DNA of 64,000 nucleotides from Phocoena phocoena (taxonomy: Eukaryota > Chordata > Mammalia > Artiodactyla > Phocoenidae). The notes beneath the pieces are model-generated. The model saw nothing but the letters and a program-made list of their open reading frames with translations, ran no database searches and was not told the DNA's origin. The translations under genes and the position numbers were made by a program. Each line of letters begins with the position of its first letter. Within the stretch, counting starts at the first letter, position 1. The DNA lies in contig NC_089234.1 of the NCBI RefSeq assembly GCF_963924675.1, positions 56,353,682 to 56,417,681 on the forward strand, read 5' to 3'. Shown here in pieces: positions 35,090-47,302 of this stretch.

Positions 35090-36200
35090 CATGACACACT
35101 ATTATGAAAAAATTTCCAACGTACAGAAAGTTAAAAGGATTTTACAGTGAATAACCTAACCCCCTCACCCGTACTTAGGTTTTATTTCACTTGCTTCACG
35201 TCACATCTATCCTTCTGTCCATCCTTCTATCCAGTTACCGATCCATCTTACGTTAAAGTGCGTTTTAAGTAAGTTGCAGACTTTGGTACACTTCACTGCA
35301 AATACTTCACACATAGCCTTAATTAAATTTAATATTCATTTATGTTTCTCTCTTGTGAATTTTGAGGTAAAGTTTGCATACAATAGCGTAGAAATCTTAA
35401 GTGGACCCTCCACTGAGTTTTGACATCTGCATACACCTGTGTGATCCAAACCCCTATCAACGTATAGAATATGACCATTACTCCAAAAAGTTTCCCCATG
35501 CCACATCCTACTCGATCTACAACCCCACCTCCCGCAATCAATATTACGATTTTCTGCCCACTACAGATTAGTTTGGTTTGCTCTGGAGTGTCATATATAT
35601 GGAATCATAGAGTAGGTAGTAGGTACTCTTTTGGGTAAGTTTCCTCCCTCAGCATAATGTGTCTGAGATTCATCCATGTTGTGTGTATCAGTAATTCAGT
35701 CGTTTTTACGGCTGAGTAGTATTCCCTATGTATAGATATACCATAGTTTGTTTATCCATTCGCCTGGTTATGATCACCTGGGCTGTTTCCAGATTTTGGC
35801 TATTGTGCGTAAAGCTGCTGTGAATTTCTGCGTACAGGCCTTTGTGTGCACATATGCCTTCATTTATCTTGGGTAAATAAATAGGAGTAAAATTGCTGGT
35901 GATAGGGTATATGTATGTTTAGTTTTATAAGCAATTGAAAACCCTTTTTTCAAGTAGCTATCTCATTTTACACTCTCGCCCACCATGTTTGAAAGTTCAG
36001 TTTGCTCTACAGCCTCACTGACGTTGGGTGTTGTCAGTCTTTTTAGCCATTCTGGTGGTGGTGTAGGTATCTCACTGAGGCATTAATTTACATTTCCAAG
36101 ATGACAAATGATATTGAGTGTTTTGTCATGTCCTTATGGCCATCCACATATCTTCTTTTGTGAAAAGTCTACTCAAAACTTTTGCCCTTTTTAAAAAATT
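35090..36200 (-). mobile_element. Old L1M 3' part
   Basis: Plus-strand order TTGAGGTAAAGTTTGCATAC, GACATCTGCATACACCTGTG, GAGATTCATCCATGTTGTGT, GAGTAGTATTCCCTATGTAT, GTCATGTCCTTATGGCCATC is an old L1 3' UTR and ORF2 C-terminus reversed. Heavily diverged; no intact frame. Confidence 0.85.
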
Positions 36201-36352
36201 TGTTTTAAAGGAAGGGTCTGGTCAAACCTTGGCCCTTGTTCCAGGGAGACCAATCTACAACCTTGTGTACGTGCTTGTATTCAGAAGCCCCAATCCATTC
36301 CTGCTTCTCTAACCCCTGCCCAGGCTCAAAGGACCCTGAAGAGAGAATTTTT

Positions 36353-36564
36353 TTTTTTTTTTTTTCTTTTTTTGCGGTACGCGGGCCTCTCACTGTTGTG
36401 GCCTCTCCCGTTGCGGAGCACAGGCTCCGGACGCGCAGGCTCAGAGGCCATGGCTCCGGGCCCAGCCGCTCCGCGGCATGTGGGATCCTCCCGGACCGGG
36501 GCACGAACCTGCGTCCCCTGCATCGGCAGGCGGACTCTCAACCACTGTGCCACCGGGGAAGCCC
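36353..36564 (-). mobile_element. Short-form CHR SINE with 15 bp target duplication
   Basis: A T-tract with one C leads into TTGCGGTACGCGGGCCTCTC and ends CACCGGGGAAGCCC. The 15-mer GAAGAGAGAATTTTT flanks it at 36338-36352 and 36565-36579. Perfect duplication and low divergence suggest a recent insertion. A 225-codon minus-strand frame at 36326-37003 enters this SINE. Confidence 0.96.
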
Positions 36565-36579
36565 GAAGAGAGAATTTTT

Positions 36580-37899
36580 GAAATAAATGTTGATCACACT
36601 CCTCATTTGTTGGGTGCTGCCAACAGGCAGCAGGAAGGGACGGCTTGTTAGCAAAGCCTGGCCCCTTTGTGAGATGTTTGCAGAATGTTTGATTTACAAT
36701 AAAGTGGTTCCTGGTGGGTGCATGCAGGTGGAACTGATGCAGATCGATTCCAGTGGTGCTAACTAATGAGCTGTTTAAACTGGCAGGGAGAGTGCTCAGT
36801 GACAAACATAGTGTGACCATCATTTTCCCCCTAAGGTTACAAATTAACTTGTTGGGGTTTGCTGGGGTGTGTGACAACCTGGAGCCCAGCCTCAGAGGAG
36901 CGGAGGGTGGCTGTGCCTTCAGGGATGCCTCTCTGGGATCCACTTTCCTGTAAGGCTGGACCTGGGCAAACAGCACTCTGGGCTGGAGGAAGAGAGATCC
37001 CATCTAGGGAAGGGTAGGGATTTTCCTCTTCTTTGAAATTCATCTCTGCCCGCTAGGTGAGGGGGCCGGATGAATTTTAAAGGGGCCTCTCCTGTTCCTC
37101 TTTTCTTTTTTCTGTTAGCTATTTGCTTGACCTCATGGCAGGCCCATGTCTCTTCCTTTCTTCACAGAGAATGAGCACACAGAAAACCATCATTTTCTCC
37201 CCTCTGGTCATGGAGGAAACTCAATGTCCTCAAATCCAAGCTCTTTCAGGTTGAGGGGCCACTGTTTTGTTTGTTTTTAAGGCTCTTCACTTTATAGCAG
37301 GATTACATTGTAGTACCGTTTAAGCATTGAGGTATTTGCCTTTACAATATTAATTACAAAACTTGATCCTGACCATTGGGAGGTTTTAGGCTGAAGAGGC
37401 CAAGTAAGGTGATGAAGATGAAGAGGCTGGTGTAACTGTGGCCCCGTCGTGGCCACAGAGGAAGGCCTAGCCTAGCTCCAGACTCTAGCACTTATCTTGA
37501 CCTCTCGCTCACAAAAGCTTTCTCATACATGATTTCATCCTCGCGATAGCTTCACGTGATGCACAGGGCCCACCATCTTATATTATACGTGGGAAAGCAG
37601 AAATCAGAAGGCATCTGTAAGTAGATGCTGAAAGTGGTGAAATGTGACCTCAAATACAGGTCTTTGGGTATTAGTATTTCTAATTAACAGCTCTGGAAAC
37701 CTGAATTAGCAGGCTAAATAATGTCTGTGCTACATGAAGCGTCTGGAATGGCATTACAGTATAAGAAGGTGGACCTGCTAACCACCTGCAAATTAACATT
37801 TCAAAAGGATTTGTTTCTTCAGAACTTGATACTGTTATGCTGAAGTGCTACTGGAGGAATAACCAGGTGAGAGCCGGGACAGGCTGTAACCAGATATTA
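36580..37899. other. Unique-looking sequence
   Basis: No gene or clear repeat. The 5' part of a 225-codon minus-strand frame (36326-37003) lies here; I see no domain in it. The part near 37490-37640 may be a very decayed MIR. Confidence 0.35.
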
Positions 37900-38665
37900 A
37901 AACTTAGTGTAAGGCTCCAATAATTAAATCACTGTAGCCCTAGGGATAAACAAACAGACTACGTAGAATAGGTGACTTTATAAAAGCTTCTAGCTAGTAT
38001 TTGAAAAGGCAAAATATGATAACGGGAGGTATCAAGAACTTGTAGAGAGAGGATGGGAAGATTAGTCAATGAATAATTCTGCAACCACTGGAAACTTATT
38101 AAGGGGAAGAAGTATATTTAGATCCTTGACAGATGATATGCTCCAAAATAAATACCAAATATTTCAAGATTTAAATGGAGAAACGCAAATTATAAAACAC
38201 TTTAAAATATTTAGGTGATTAAATCTTTGGATTAAGAAAGACTCTCCTAGCAGAAAAGCAAAGGAAAAATCACAAATAAAAATATTCATAATGTATAAAA
38301 ATAAATTGCTATGTATTTATAAAGCAATACAAAGATTAAAAGCCAACACTGAACTAGGAGAAATATTTGTAAAAATTATGCTGACGGGCTAATATGACAA
38401 TATATAAAATCTTGTTCAAATAGATAGAAAAACAAGAATCTCAATGGTTATATTAAGGTCAAGAAATGAAGAGATAAGTTATAATGGAGGAAATAAAAAT
38501 GTTAAATTAGCTTTTCTTTGTAAATCCACCAGTAAACAAAGGATTAAAAATTATGATAATGGGATATTTTTCATGGATCAAGTTAGCAAAGATGAAAATA
38601 TGATAATACTTAATGTTAGTGAAAATATGATAAAGCAGACACCCTCATACACTTAAGGCTGAAGG
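37900..38665 (+). mobile_element. Old L1 ORF2 fragment
   Basis: Sense-order blocks: AATTAAATCACTGTAGCCCT, GATATGCTCCAAAATAAATA, AGATTTAAATGGAGAAACGC, CTCTCCTAGCAGAAAAGCAA, TGATAAAGCAGACACCCTCA. These span the ORF2 region after RT. Heavily diverged. Confidence 0.75.
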
Positions 38666-38840
38666 TTAAATTGTACGACTTTTCTGGTCTATATGCCTAT
38701 ATATTGTTCCTATTGACCTCCCCAGTCTTGCCTTTTATTGCTTTCCCTTTGCTCTCTGTTCTAGGATGAGGGGAATTTATTTATTTATTTATTTCAGTTG
38801 TCCTCACACAGATTTTCCATATGCCTAGAAAGTTCTCCGA

Positions 38841-39015
38841 CTTCCCCTCTCTCCCCTCCCTCTCACTTCTTCCTCTTCTCCCTTCCCTCTTCCCCCTTTC
38901 CCCTCTTCCTTAGTCTCCCCCTCCTCCACTTTCCTTGCTCCTCCCCTTCTTCTGTGTTTACCCCTTTTCCCTTCCATTCTTTCTCTTCCTCTACCCCTTT
39001 CTCTTCATCTTTTCC
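38841..39015 (+). repeat. Polypyrimidine (CT-rich) tract
   Basis: About 175 bases with roughly a dozen purines. The longest uninterrupted C/T run is 46 bases (38866-38911). Not a simple repeat of one unit. A 74-codon frame rich in Ser, Pro, Phe and Leu is an artefact of this composition. Confidence 0.93.
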
Positions 39016-39029
39016 TAGTTGAGACTTAC

Positions 39030-39310
39030 TCATCCTTGAAATCTCAGATCAAACATTACTTACTCAACGCATTCATCTTATTCTCCCTGAAAGTGCCACA
39101 TTATTCGGTTACTTGCTCTCACAACACCTTATAACTGTCCCATATAACACGAATCACAATGGAAATGTATATATTTGTAATGGTTTGACAAATATATTTT
39201 TCCCTCCCAGGATTACATGGATTGTTCTCACCTTTAGTCAACACTCAATCCCCCAAATCTAGCCCCCAAAAGCAAGTTAATACATATTTGTTGGATGCTT
39301 TGACTTTGAC
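39030..39310 (+). mobile_element. L2 LINE 3' region
   Basis: Block order CTCATCCTTGAAATCTCAGA, ATTCTCCCTGAAAGTGCCAC, ACAACACCTTATAACTGTCC and TTAATACATATTTGTTGGAT matches the L2 3' region in sense. Strongly diverged. Confidence 0.6.
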
Positions 39311-40201
39311 TTGCCGAAACGTCACTAGAATAAACTGAGGCTTAAGCAAAGCTAACTTGATTAAACCTACGGCAGTAAGGGAGAACGTACCCCAGCAGAG
39401 TCTTAGTCATGGCACAGAAGAGGGTGGTCATGGGTAGAAATCTCTACAATTTGAGGATCTGGGCTCAAGTGGTTTAAGGCAGGTTTAGTGTGAAGATCTG
39501 ACAGGGAATGGCCAACGTATGATGCAAGAGCTTAAGATTGATGAGCGCTGCAAGATAAGGATCTTTAAGAAAGTCTTCTAAGTAAAAATAGTTTGATATG
39601 TGAGCTGTTTGCTCCTGTGAACAATCTATTGTTTTGACAAGAAGGTCTGTTTATCTAGATGGGCAAATTAATTATTCATATAACTTAGTCTTCAGACAAG
39701 TTCTGAAGCTAACAGTAAAGTGATTTATTGCTTTATAGCCTTCGTGGGCAAAAACTTCCAGGAAGGAAGAGTAAAATCATGTTGCTAGAACTGTCTTGAG
39801 TTCTCAGTCCTGGGAGTTAAACTTTGTAACCACAGGAGATCTCTGTTCTGAGATGAATAAATGGAATGCCATTTTGGCAATACACAACAAGGTCCTTAGA
39901 AATGTTTTCTACAAACTTTTCTAGTAGTTTCTTTCTAAGAGTCTATCATTAAAAAAAAAATTAGGAACACAAAGTTTTATGTATGGGGTTTGGAAGTGTC
40001 TCTTTGGGAAACTGGGGCAACCATTAACGGGCAAAATGCCCTGCCCCTGGGAGAAGAGAAGGGCTAGAGCTTAGGAGGGGGAAGTAGAGGTGAGGGAAAA
40101 AACCCCAAAACTGCCAACCTTTCATCCATTTATGGAAACTGGATTCGTTATCTGTTGAGGGATTCTCCTCTTCTCTGCCCCAGATTGGTCACGTGTTTAT
40201 T

Positions 40202-40204
<3 letters not shown>
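39311..40204. other. Unassigned sequence
   Basis: No gene or repeat is recognised. It leads into an AC microsatellite. Confidence 0.35.

Positions 40205-40237
<33 letters not shown>
40205..40237 (+). repeat. (AC)16 microsatellite
   Basis: A perfect AC run of about 33 bases, followed by CCCTCAAACTCC. Confidence 0.97.
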
Positions 40238-40238
<1 letters not shown>

Positions 40239-41098
40239 CTCAAACTCCAGGAATGTCTACCATTAAAGCTCTGTCTCCACAGTTAATCAGTGAGTGATAG
40301 ACACGTGGCTCTCAGTTCATGTAAGAGAAATAAATCACCTGATGAGACTCCATGGTGGGGAGAATGCTACAAATTCTATGTAGTGACAAGGCTAAGGTTT
40401 TTTCCCAAATATCTAGAGCTCTTTCTTTGACTCTTTTCATAACAATGCATATAATGGGCAAAACTCACATTTTCTTTGGCATTTTTGGTCAAAGAAATGT
40501 TTTCATACCAAAATCTGCAGTACTGTGTGGCTACGAAGACTCTAGATAATTAGCAAGATTGTAGAAGGTGAGCTGTGATGCTATCTGAGTGCATAGCTCA
40601 TTATGGTTGGCCTTATATCCTGAGGTACGAAGGCAGCTTCCTAACAAGATCCCTAACATTAAGGGAAGTGCTAGATGATAAGAGAGAGACAACATCTGGT
40701 TTTCTTGGAAGGCGTGACAAACTACAGATCTGAGATATTTTTGATTAAAATTACAAGCTGCTTTATGAGCACTGAGGAGAAAAAGCAGTTCCCACCAGGA
40801 CCTAAGATGGGGTCATTAAGAAAAAAATCATGACAGACAAACCCCATTTCCTGGTTTTGATATTGTTTGTAGATCAAGCATTTGTATCTGGATGTTTTTT
40901 AAATGGCATTTCACCAAGTCGTCAAAATGTCTTTGTGGACAAATCTGGGGTTGACATACTCAGTAAGGTGGCTAGCACTTGGCTGAAGTTCAAAAGGTAT
41001 GGATTTAAATATTAGTTTTAACCTGCATTAATATATTCATTTCAACCTGTGGCTATTCAGAATAACTGTGAACAGGCAGAGGTCAGTCATACTGCAAT
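40238..41098. other. Unassigned sequence
   Basis: No gene or repeat is recognised. Frames of about 60 codons at 40352-40549 and 40830-41015 show no domain. Confidence 0.35.
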
Positions 41099-41108
41099 AA
41101 AAGCTTTT

Positions 41109-41321
41109 GTTATTTTTTTTTTTTTTTTGCGCTACACGGGCCTCCCACTGTTGCGGCCTCTCCCGTTGCGGAGCACAGGCTCCGGACGCGCAGGCTCAGC
41201 GGCCATGGCTCACGGGCCCAGCCGCTCCGCGGCATGTGGGATCCTCCCGGACCGGGGCACGAACCCGCGTCCCCTGCATCGGCAGGCGGACTCTCAACCA
41301 CTGCGCCACCAGGGAAGCCCC
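41109..41321 (-). mobile_element. Short-form CHR SINE with 9 bp target duplication
   Basis: T-tract then TGCGCTACACGGGCCTCCCA, ending ACCAGGGAAGCCCC. AAAGCTTTT lies at 41100-41108 and 41323-41331. The A-box/B-box head (reversed at the right) is intact as far as can be judged. Low divergence. Confidence 0.94.
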
Positions 41322-41331
41322 GAAAGCTTTT

Positions 41332-41999
41332 TTTATGTAGTGCTAACACCCTGTTAGATCAAAGTTTATTCAGTGTCAATTAAAACTCTATGTCCTATAA
41401 CAGAAAATCTGTAAATACCTCCTGTCTCACAATATTCTAAAAAGTCATAAGATTTGATGTTTTGATCATGATGATGATTTTTTTTTTTTTTTGTCTGAGC
41501 TACTTGAAGTCAAAAACTCCGGGGTCAAAATATACAACTTCATTGAATTATCTAAACAGACTATATAGACCCATATTTTCATAGTACACATCAGCATCAA
41601 ATCTATTTTAGCCAATGATTGTTAACTTCAACAACAAGCTCACAAAACTTGTAAATGAGCTGGAGCTAATTATGAAACAATTAGTCAAAGTCTATGAAAA
41701 TAATAAATGAATATCGTATTGCTACATCTCATTAAAAGAGTCATTCACCTAGCATATATCATGTTCATACTCCTCCAATCACCACCTAGATCGTGTTAGA
41801 AAGTCAGGCTATTAACATGTGATGATAAGTCATAACCAATAAGGTTATGGATGTCAATTACTTTGTAATTACACATAATGCAAATCTCATAATGTATGTG
41901 GTAACCAGTTAGAAAATAGAACATAACTTTTAATACCACAATATAATATATTCTATAAAAGTTATGGGAAAATATCTTTTATTCCAGGGAAGAGGTAAC
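41332..41999. other. AT-rich unassigned sequence
   Basis: Includes a T-tract at about 41478-41493. No gene or repeat is recognised. Confidence 0.35.
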
Positions 42000-42720
42000 C
42001 TTTGGATTCCTGAATTACTAGGCAAAATCAGCCAGCCATGTGGGGATGGGAACAGAAAGTTCCAGGCAGGAGGGAAGGAAAAATCCTAAAGAGGGAATGA
42101 GCATGGCATATTCTAGGAACCAAGGAAGTCTTTCATAGCTGGAGTGGGGCAGAGGGGCTAGAGTGACTCTGTTTGAGGCTAAGAGGTGGGCAGGGACCAG
42201 TTCACGTAGTGACCTGCAGTCCAAGGAACAAGTTGGGTTTCAGTCTAAGCAAAGTGGGAAGCCATTGGAGGGCTTTGGGGAGGAAGGCAGTATTACCCAA
42301 TTTGTTTTTAAAAGGGTCCAACTTGGAGGTTGAAGGGATTATGGAGTATAGATGAGTAAGAATAGAAGCAGGGAGACCATTACAAAACTAATGCAGGGAC
42401 TTCCCTGGTGGTGCAGTGGTTAAGAATCCACCTGCCAATGCAGGGGACACGGGTTCGATCACTGGTCCGGGAAGATCCCACATGCCGCGGAGCAACTAAG
42501 GTCATACACCACAACTACTGAAGCCTGCACACCTAGAGCCTGTGCTCTGCAACGAGAGAGGCCACAGCAATGAGAAGCCCGTGCACAGCAACAAAGACCC
42601 AATGCAGACATAAATAAATTTATTTATTTAAAAACCCCAAAACGAATGCTTTAGTCTACACAAGAAATGGTGTTGGCTTGTTCTAGGGAGGAAGCTGAAA
42701 GATGGAGAGAACTAGAGGTG
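42000..42720 (+). mobile_element. Ancient interspersed repeat (unnamed family), split by a SINE
   Basis: Contains ATTCCAGGGAAGAGGTAACC at the left, GTGGGAAGCCATTGGAGGGC in the middle, AAGCAGGGAGACCATTACAA before the SINE, and a continuation after 42650. The GAAGCCATTGGAGGG block is the hallmark I know for this old family. The SINE at 42395-42638 was inserted into it. Confidence 0.5.
42395..42638 (+). mobile_element. CHR-type SINE, plus strand
   Basis: Starts AGGGACTTCCCTGGTGGTGC and carries a B-box-like GGTTCGATC, then body blocks ending in a TTTATTTATTTAAAAA tail. The flanking 11-mers AAAACTAATGC (42384-42394) and AAAACGAATGC (42639-42649) differ at one base. One of only two SINEs in the window on the plus strand. 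Confidence 0.93.
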
Positions 42721-42870
42721 TTTAGGATGTAGTGTGAAGGTAGACCTGAGAGGATTTGAAGTTATGGACGAAGTGGAGTGTGAGGGAAAAGGATGCTTCA
42801 AGGAGAGCTCCTAGTTCGGGAGCTTGAGTGAATTTAGTGGATGGTTGTGCTGTTAAATATGTATTAAAAA

Positions 42871-43068
42871 TGTATACTGAGTCGTATGGTAGTTCTATTT
42901 TTAGTTTTTTAAGGAACCTGCATACTGTTCTCCATAGTGGCTGTATCGATTTACATTCCCACCAGCAGTGCAAGAGTGTTCCCTTTTCTCCACACCCTCT
43001 CCAGCATATAGTTTCTAGATTTTTTGATGATGGCCATTCTGACCTCTGTGAGATGATATCTCATTGTA
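42871..43068 (-). mobile_element. Orphan L1 ORF2 fragment flanking the large L1
   Basis: About 195 bases that match 43735-43930 of the neighbouring L1 closely (roughly ten differences by eye), in the same orientation. It begins at GTCGTATGGTAGTTCTATTT and ends CTCATTGTAG, directly against the T-tract of the large element. It has no A-tail of its own. Confidence 0.88.
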
Positions 43069-43430
43069 GTTTTTTTTTTTTTTAACATCTTTATTGGGGT
43101 ATAATTGCATTACAATGGTGTGTTAGTTTCTGCTTTATAACAAAGTGAATCGGTTATACATATACATATGTTCCCATATCTCTTCCCTCTTGCGTCTCCC
43201 TCCCTATCCCACCCCTCCAGGCGGTCACAAAGCACCGAGCCGATATCCCTGTGCCATGCGGCTGCTTCCCACTAGCTATCTACCTTACGTTTGTTAGTGT
43301 ATATATGTCCATGACTCTCGCCCTGTCACAGCTCACCCTTACCCCTCCCCATATCTTCAAGTCTGTTCTCCAGTAGGTCTGTGTCTTTATTCCTGTCTTA
43401 CCCCTAGGTTCTTCATGACTTTTTTTCCCC

Positions 43431-46400
43431 TTAAATTCCATATATATGTGTTAGCATACGGTATTTGTCTTTTTCTTTCTGACTTACTTCACTCTGTATG
43501 ACAGACTCTAGGTCCATCCACCTCACTACAAATAGCTCAATTTCGTTTCTTTTTATGGCTGAGTAATATTCCATTGTATATATGTGCCACATCTTCTTTA
43601 TCCATTCATCTGTCGATGGACACTTAGGTTGCTTCCATGTCCTGGCTATTGTAAATAGAGCTGCAATGAACATTGTGGTACATGACTCTTTTTGAATTTT
43701 GGTTTTCTCAGGGTATATGCCCAGTAGTGGGATTGCTGGGTCATATGGTAGTTCTATTTGTAGTTTTTTAAGGAACCTCCATACTGTTCTCCATAGTGGC
43801 TGAACCAATTCACATTCCCACCAGCAGTGCAAGAGTGTTCCCTTTTCTCCACACCCTCTCCAGCATTTATTGTTTGTAGATTTTTTGATGATGGCCATTC
43901 TGACTGGTGTGAGATGATATCTCATTGTAGTTTTGATTTGCATTTCTCTAATGATTAATGATGTTGAGCATCCTTTCATGTGTTTGTTGGCAATCTGTAT
44001 ATCTTCTTTGGAGATATGTCTATTTAGGTCTTCCGCCCATTTTTCGACTGGGTGGTTTGTTTTTTTGTTATTGAGCTGCATGAGCTGCTTGTAAATTTTG
44101 GAGATTAATCCTTTATCAGTTGCTTCATTTGCAAATATTTTCTCCCATTCTGAGGTTGTCTTTTGGTCTGGTTTATGGTCTCCTTTGCTGTGCAAAAGCC
44201 TTTAAGTTTCATTAGGTCCCATTTGTTTATTTCTGTTTTTATTTCCATTTCTCTAGGAGGTGGGTCAAAAAGGATCTTGCTGTGATTTATGTCATAGAGT
44301 GTTCTGCCTATGTTTTCCTATGAGAGTTTAAAGTGTCTGGCCTTACATTTAGGTCTTTAATCCATTTTGAGGTTATTTTTGTGTATGGTGTTAGGGAGTG
44401 TTCTAACTTCATACTTTTACATGTAGCTGTCCAGTTTTCCCAGCACCACTTATTGAAGAGGCTGTCTTTTCTCCACTGTATATTCTTGCCTCCTTTATCA
44501 AAGATAAGGTGACCATGTGTGCATAGGTTTATCTCTGCGCTTTCTATCCTGTTCCATTGATCTATATTTCTGTTTTTGTGCCAATACCATACTGTCTTGA
44601 TTACTGTAGCTTTGTAGTATAGTCTCAAGTCAGGGAGCCTGATTCCTCCAGCTCCATTTTTCGTTCTCAAGATTGCTCTGGCTATTCGGGGTCTTTTGTG
44701 TTTCCATACAAATTGTGAAGTTTTTTGTTCTGCTTCTGTGAAAAATGCCAGTGGTAGTTTGATAGGGATTGCAATGAATCTGTAGATTGCTTTGGGTAGT
44801 ACAGTCATTTTCACAATGTTGATTCTTCCAATCCAAGAACATGGTATATCTCTCCATCTATTTGTATCATCTTTAATTTCTTTCATCAGTGTCTTATAAT
44901 TTTCTGCATACAGGTCTTTTGTCTCCTTAGGTAGGTTTATTCCTAGGCATTTTATTCTTTTTGTTGCAATGGTAAATGGGAGTGTTTTCTTAATTTCACT
45001 TTCAGATTTTTCATCATTAGTGTATAGGAATGCCAGAGATTTCTGAGCATTAATTATATATCCTGCTACTTTACCAAATTCATTGATTAGCTCTAGTGGT
45101 TTTCTGGTAGCATCTTTAGGATTCTCTATGTAGAGTATCATGTCATCTGCAAACAGTGACAGCTTTACTTCTTCTTTTCCAATTTGGATTCATTTCTTTT
45201 TCTTCTCTGATTGCTGTGGCTAGAACTTCCAAAACTAAGTTGAATAAGAGTGGTGAGAGTGGGCAACCTTGTCTTGTTCCTTATCTTAGTGGAAATGTTT
45301 TCAGTTTTTCACCATTGAGGATGAAGTTGGCTGTGGGTTTTTAATATATGGCCTTTATTACGTTGAGGAAAGTTCCCTCTATGCCTACTTTCTGGAAGGT
45401 TTTTATCATAAATGGGTGTTGAATTTTGCTGAAAACTCTCTGTGCATCTATTGAGATGATCATATGGTTTTTCTCCTTCAATTTGTTAATATGGTATATC
45501 ATGCTGATTGATTTGTGTATATTGAAGAATCCTTGCATTCCTGAGATAAACCCCACTTGATCATGGTGTAGGATCCTTTCAATGTGCTGTTGGATTCTGT
45601 CTGCTAGTATTTTGTTGAGGATTTTTGCATCTATGTTCATCAGTGATATTGGCCTGTAGTTTTCTTTCTTTGTGACATCTTTGTCTGGTTTTGGTATCAG
45701 GGTGATGGTGGCCTCGTAGAACGAGTTTAGGAGTGTTCCTCCCTCTGCTCTATTTTGGAAGAGTTTGAGAAGGATAGGTGTTAGCTCTTCTCTAGATAGT
45801 TTGATAGAATTCGCCTGTGAAGCCACCTGGTCCTGGGCTTTTGTCTGTTGGAAGATTTTTAATCACAGTTTCAATTTCAGTGCTTGTGATTGTTCTGTTC
45901 ATATTTTCTATTTCTTCCTGCTTCAGTCTCGGCAGGTTGTGCATTTCTAAGAACTTGTCCATTTCTTCCAGGTTGTCCATTTTATTGGCATAGAGCTGTT
46001 TGTACTAATCTCTCATGAGCTTTTTTATTTCTGCAGTGTCAGTTGTTATTTCTCCTTTTTAATTTCTAATTCTATTGATTTGAGTCTTCTCCCTTTTTTT
46101 CTTCATGAGTCTGGCTAATGGTTTATCAATTCTGTTTATCTTCTCAAAGAACCAGCTTTTAGTTTTACTGATCTTTGCTATCGTTTCCTTCATTTCTTTT
46201 TCCTTCATTTCTGATCTGATCTTTATGGTTTCTTTCCTTCTGCTAACTTTGGGGTTTTTTGTTCTTTCTCTAGTTGCTTTAGGTGCAAGGTTAGGTTGTT
46301 TATTTGAGATGTTTCCTGTTTCTTAAGGTGGGATTGTATTGCTATAAACTTCCCTCTCAGAACTGCTTTTGCTGCATCCCATAGGTTTGGATCATCGTGC

Positions 46401-47244
46401 CTCCACTGTAATTTGTTTCTAGGTAGTTTCTGATTTCCTCTTTGATTTCTTCAGTGATCACTTTGTTAGTTAGTAGTGTATTGTTTAGCCTCCATGTGTT
46501 TGTATTTTTTACAGATCCTTTCCTGTAATTGATATCTAGTCTCATAGCGTTGTGGTTGGAAAAGATACTTGATACGATTTCAATTTTCTTAAATTTACCA
46601 AGGCTAAATTTGTGACCCAAGATATGATCTATCCTGGAGAATGTTCCATGAGCACTTGAGAAAAATGTGTATTCTGTTGTTTTTGGATGGAATGTCCTAT
46701 AAATATCAATTAAGTCCATCTTGTTTAATGTATCATTTAAAGCTTGTGTTTCCTTATTGATTTTCATTTCGGATGATCTGTCCATGGGTGAAAGTGGGTG
46801 GGGTGTTAAAGTCCCCTACTATGATTGTGTTACTGTCGATTTCCCCTTTTATGGCTGTTAGTATTTGCCTTATGTATTGAGGTGCTCCTACGTTGGGTGC
46901 ATAAATATTTGCAATTCTTTTATCTTCTTTTTGGATCAATCCCTTCCTTGATCATTATGTAGTATCCTTTTCTCTTGTAATGGTCTTTATTTTAAAGTCT
47001 ATTTTGTCTGATATGAGAATTGCTACTCCAGCTTTCTTCTGATGTCCATTTGCATGGAATATCCTTTTTCCATCCCCTCACTTTCAGTCTGTTATGTGTC
47101 CCTAGATCTGAAGTGGGTCTCTCGTAGACAGCATATATACGGGTCTTGTTTTTGTATCCATTCAGTCAGTCTGTGTCTTTTGGTGGGAGCATTTAATCCA
47201 TTTACATTTAAGGTAATTATTGATATGTATGCTCCTATTCCCAT
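43431..47244 (-). pseudogene. L1 ORF2 (endonuclease / reverse transcriptase), broken
   Basis: Product in active relatives: a bifunctional protein that nicks DNA and reverse-transcribes L1 RNA at the nick. The start at 47244 gives MGIGAYISIITLNVNGLNAP; the span of 3814 bases fits about 1270 codons. Visible motifs: ETHF, YAPN and GDFNTP in the endonuclease, an IDH motif, SNH where relatives have SDH, FADD of the RT active site at about 45142-45155, and the C-terminal [18 protein letters not shown] knuckle. Open blocks lie at 46754-46939, 46357-46785, 45792-45980, 45341-45826, 44308-45141 and 43431-44195, in different frames; the breaks between them show several frameshifts and stops. Confidence 0.93.
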
Positions 47245-47302
47245 TTTCTTAATTGTTTTGGGTTTGTTATTGTAGGTCTTTTCCTTCTACTGTGTTTCCT
47301 GC

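Noticed and set aside
42395..42470. tRNA-like start with B-box sequence as a tRNA gene
   Set aside because: It is the tRNA-derived head of a CHR SINE, followed by the SINE body and tail. It does not fold as a complete tRNA by inspection.
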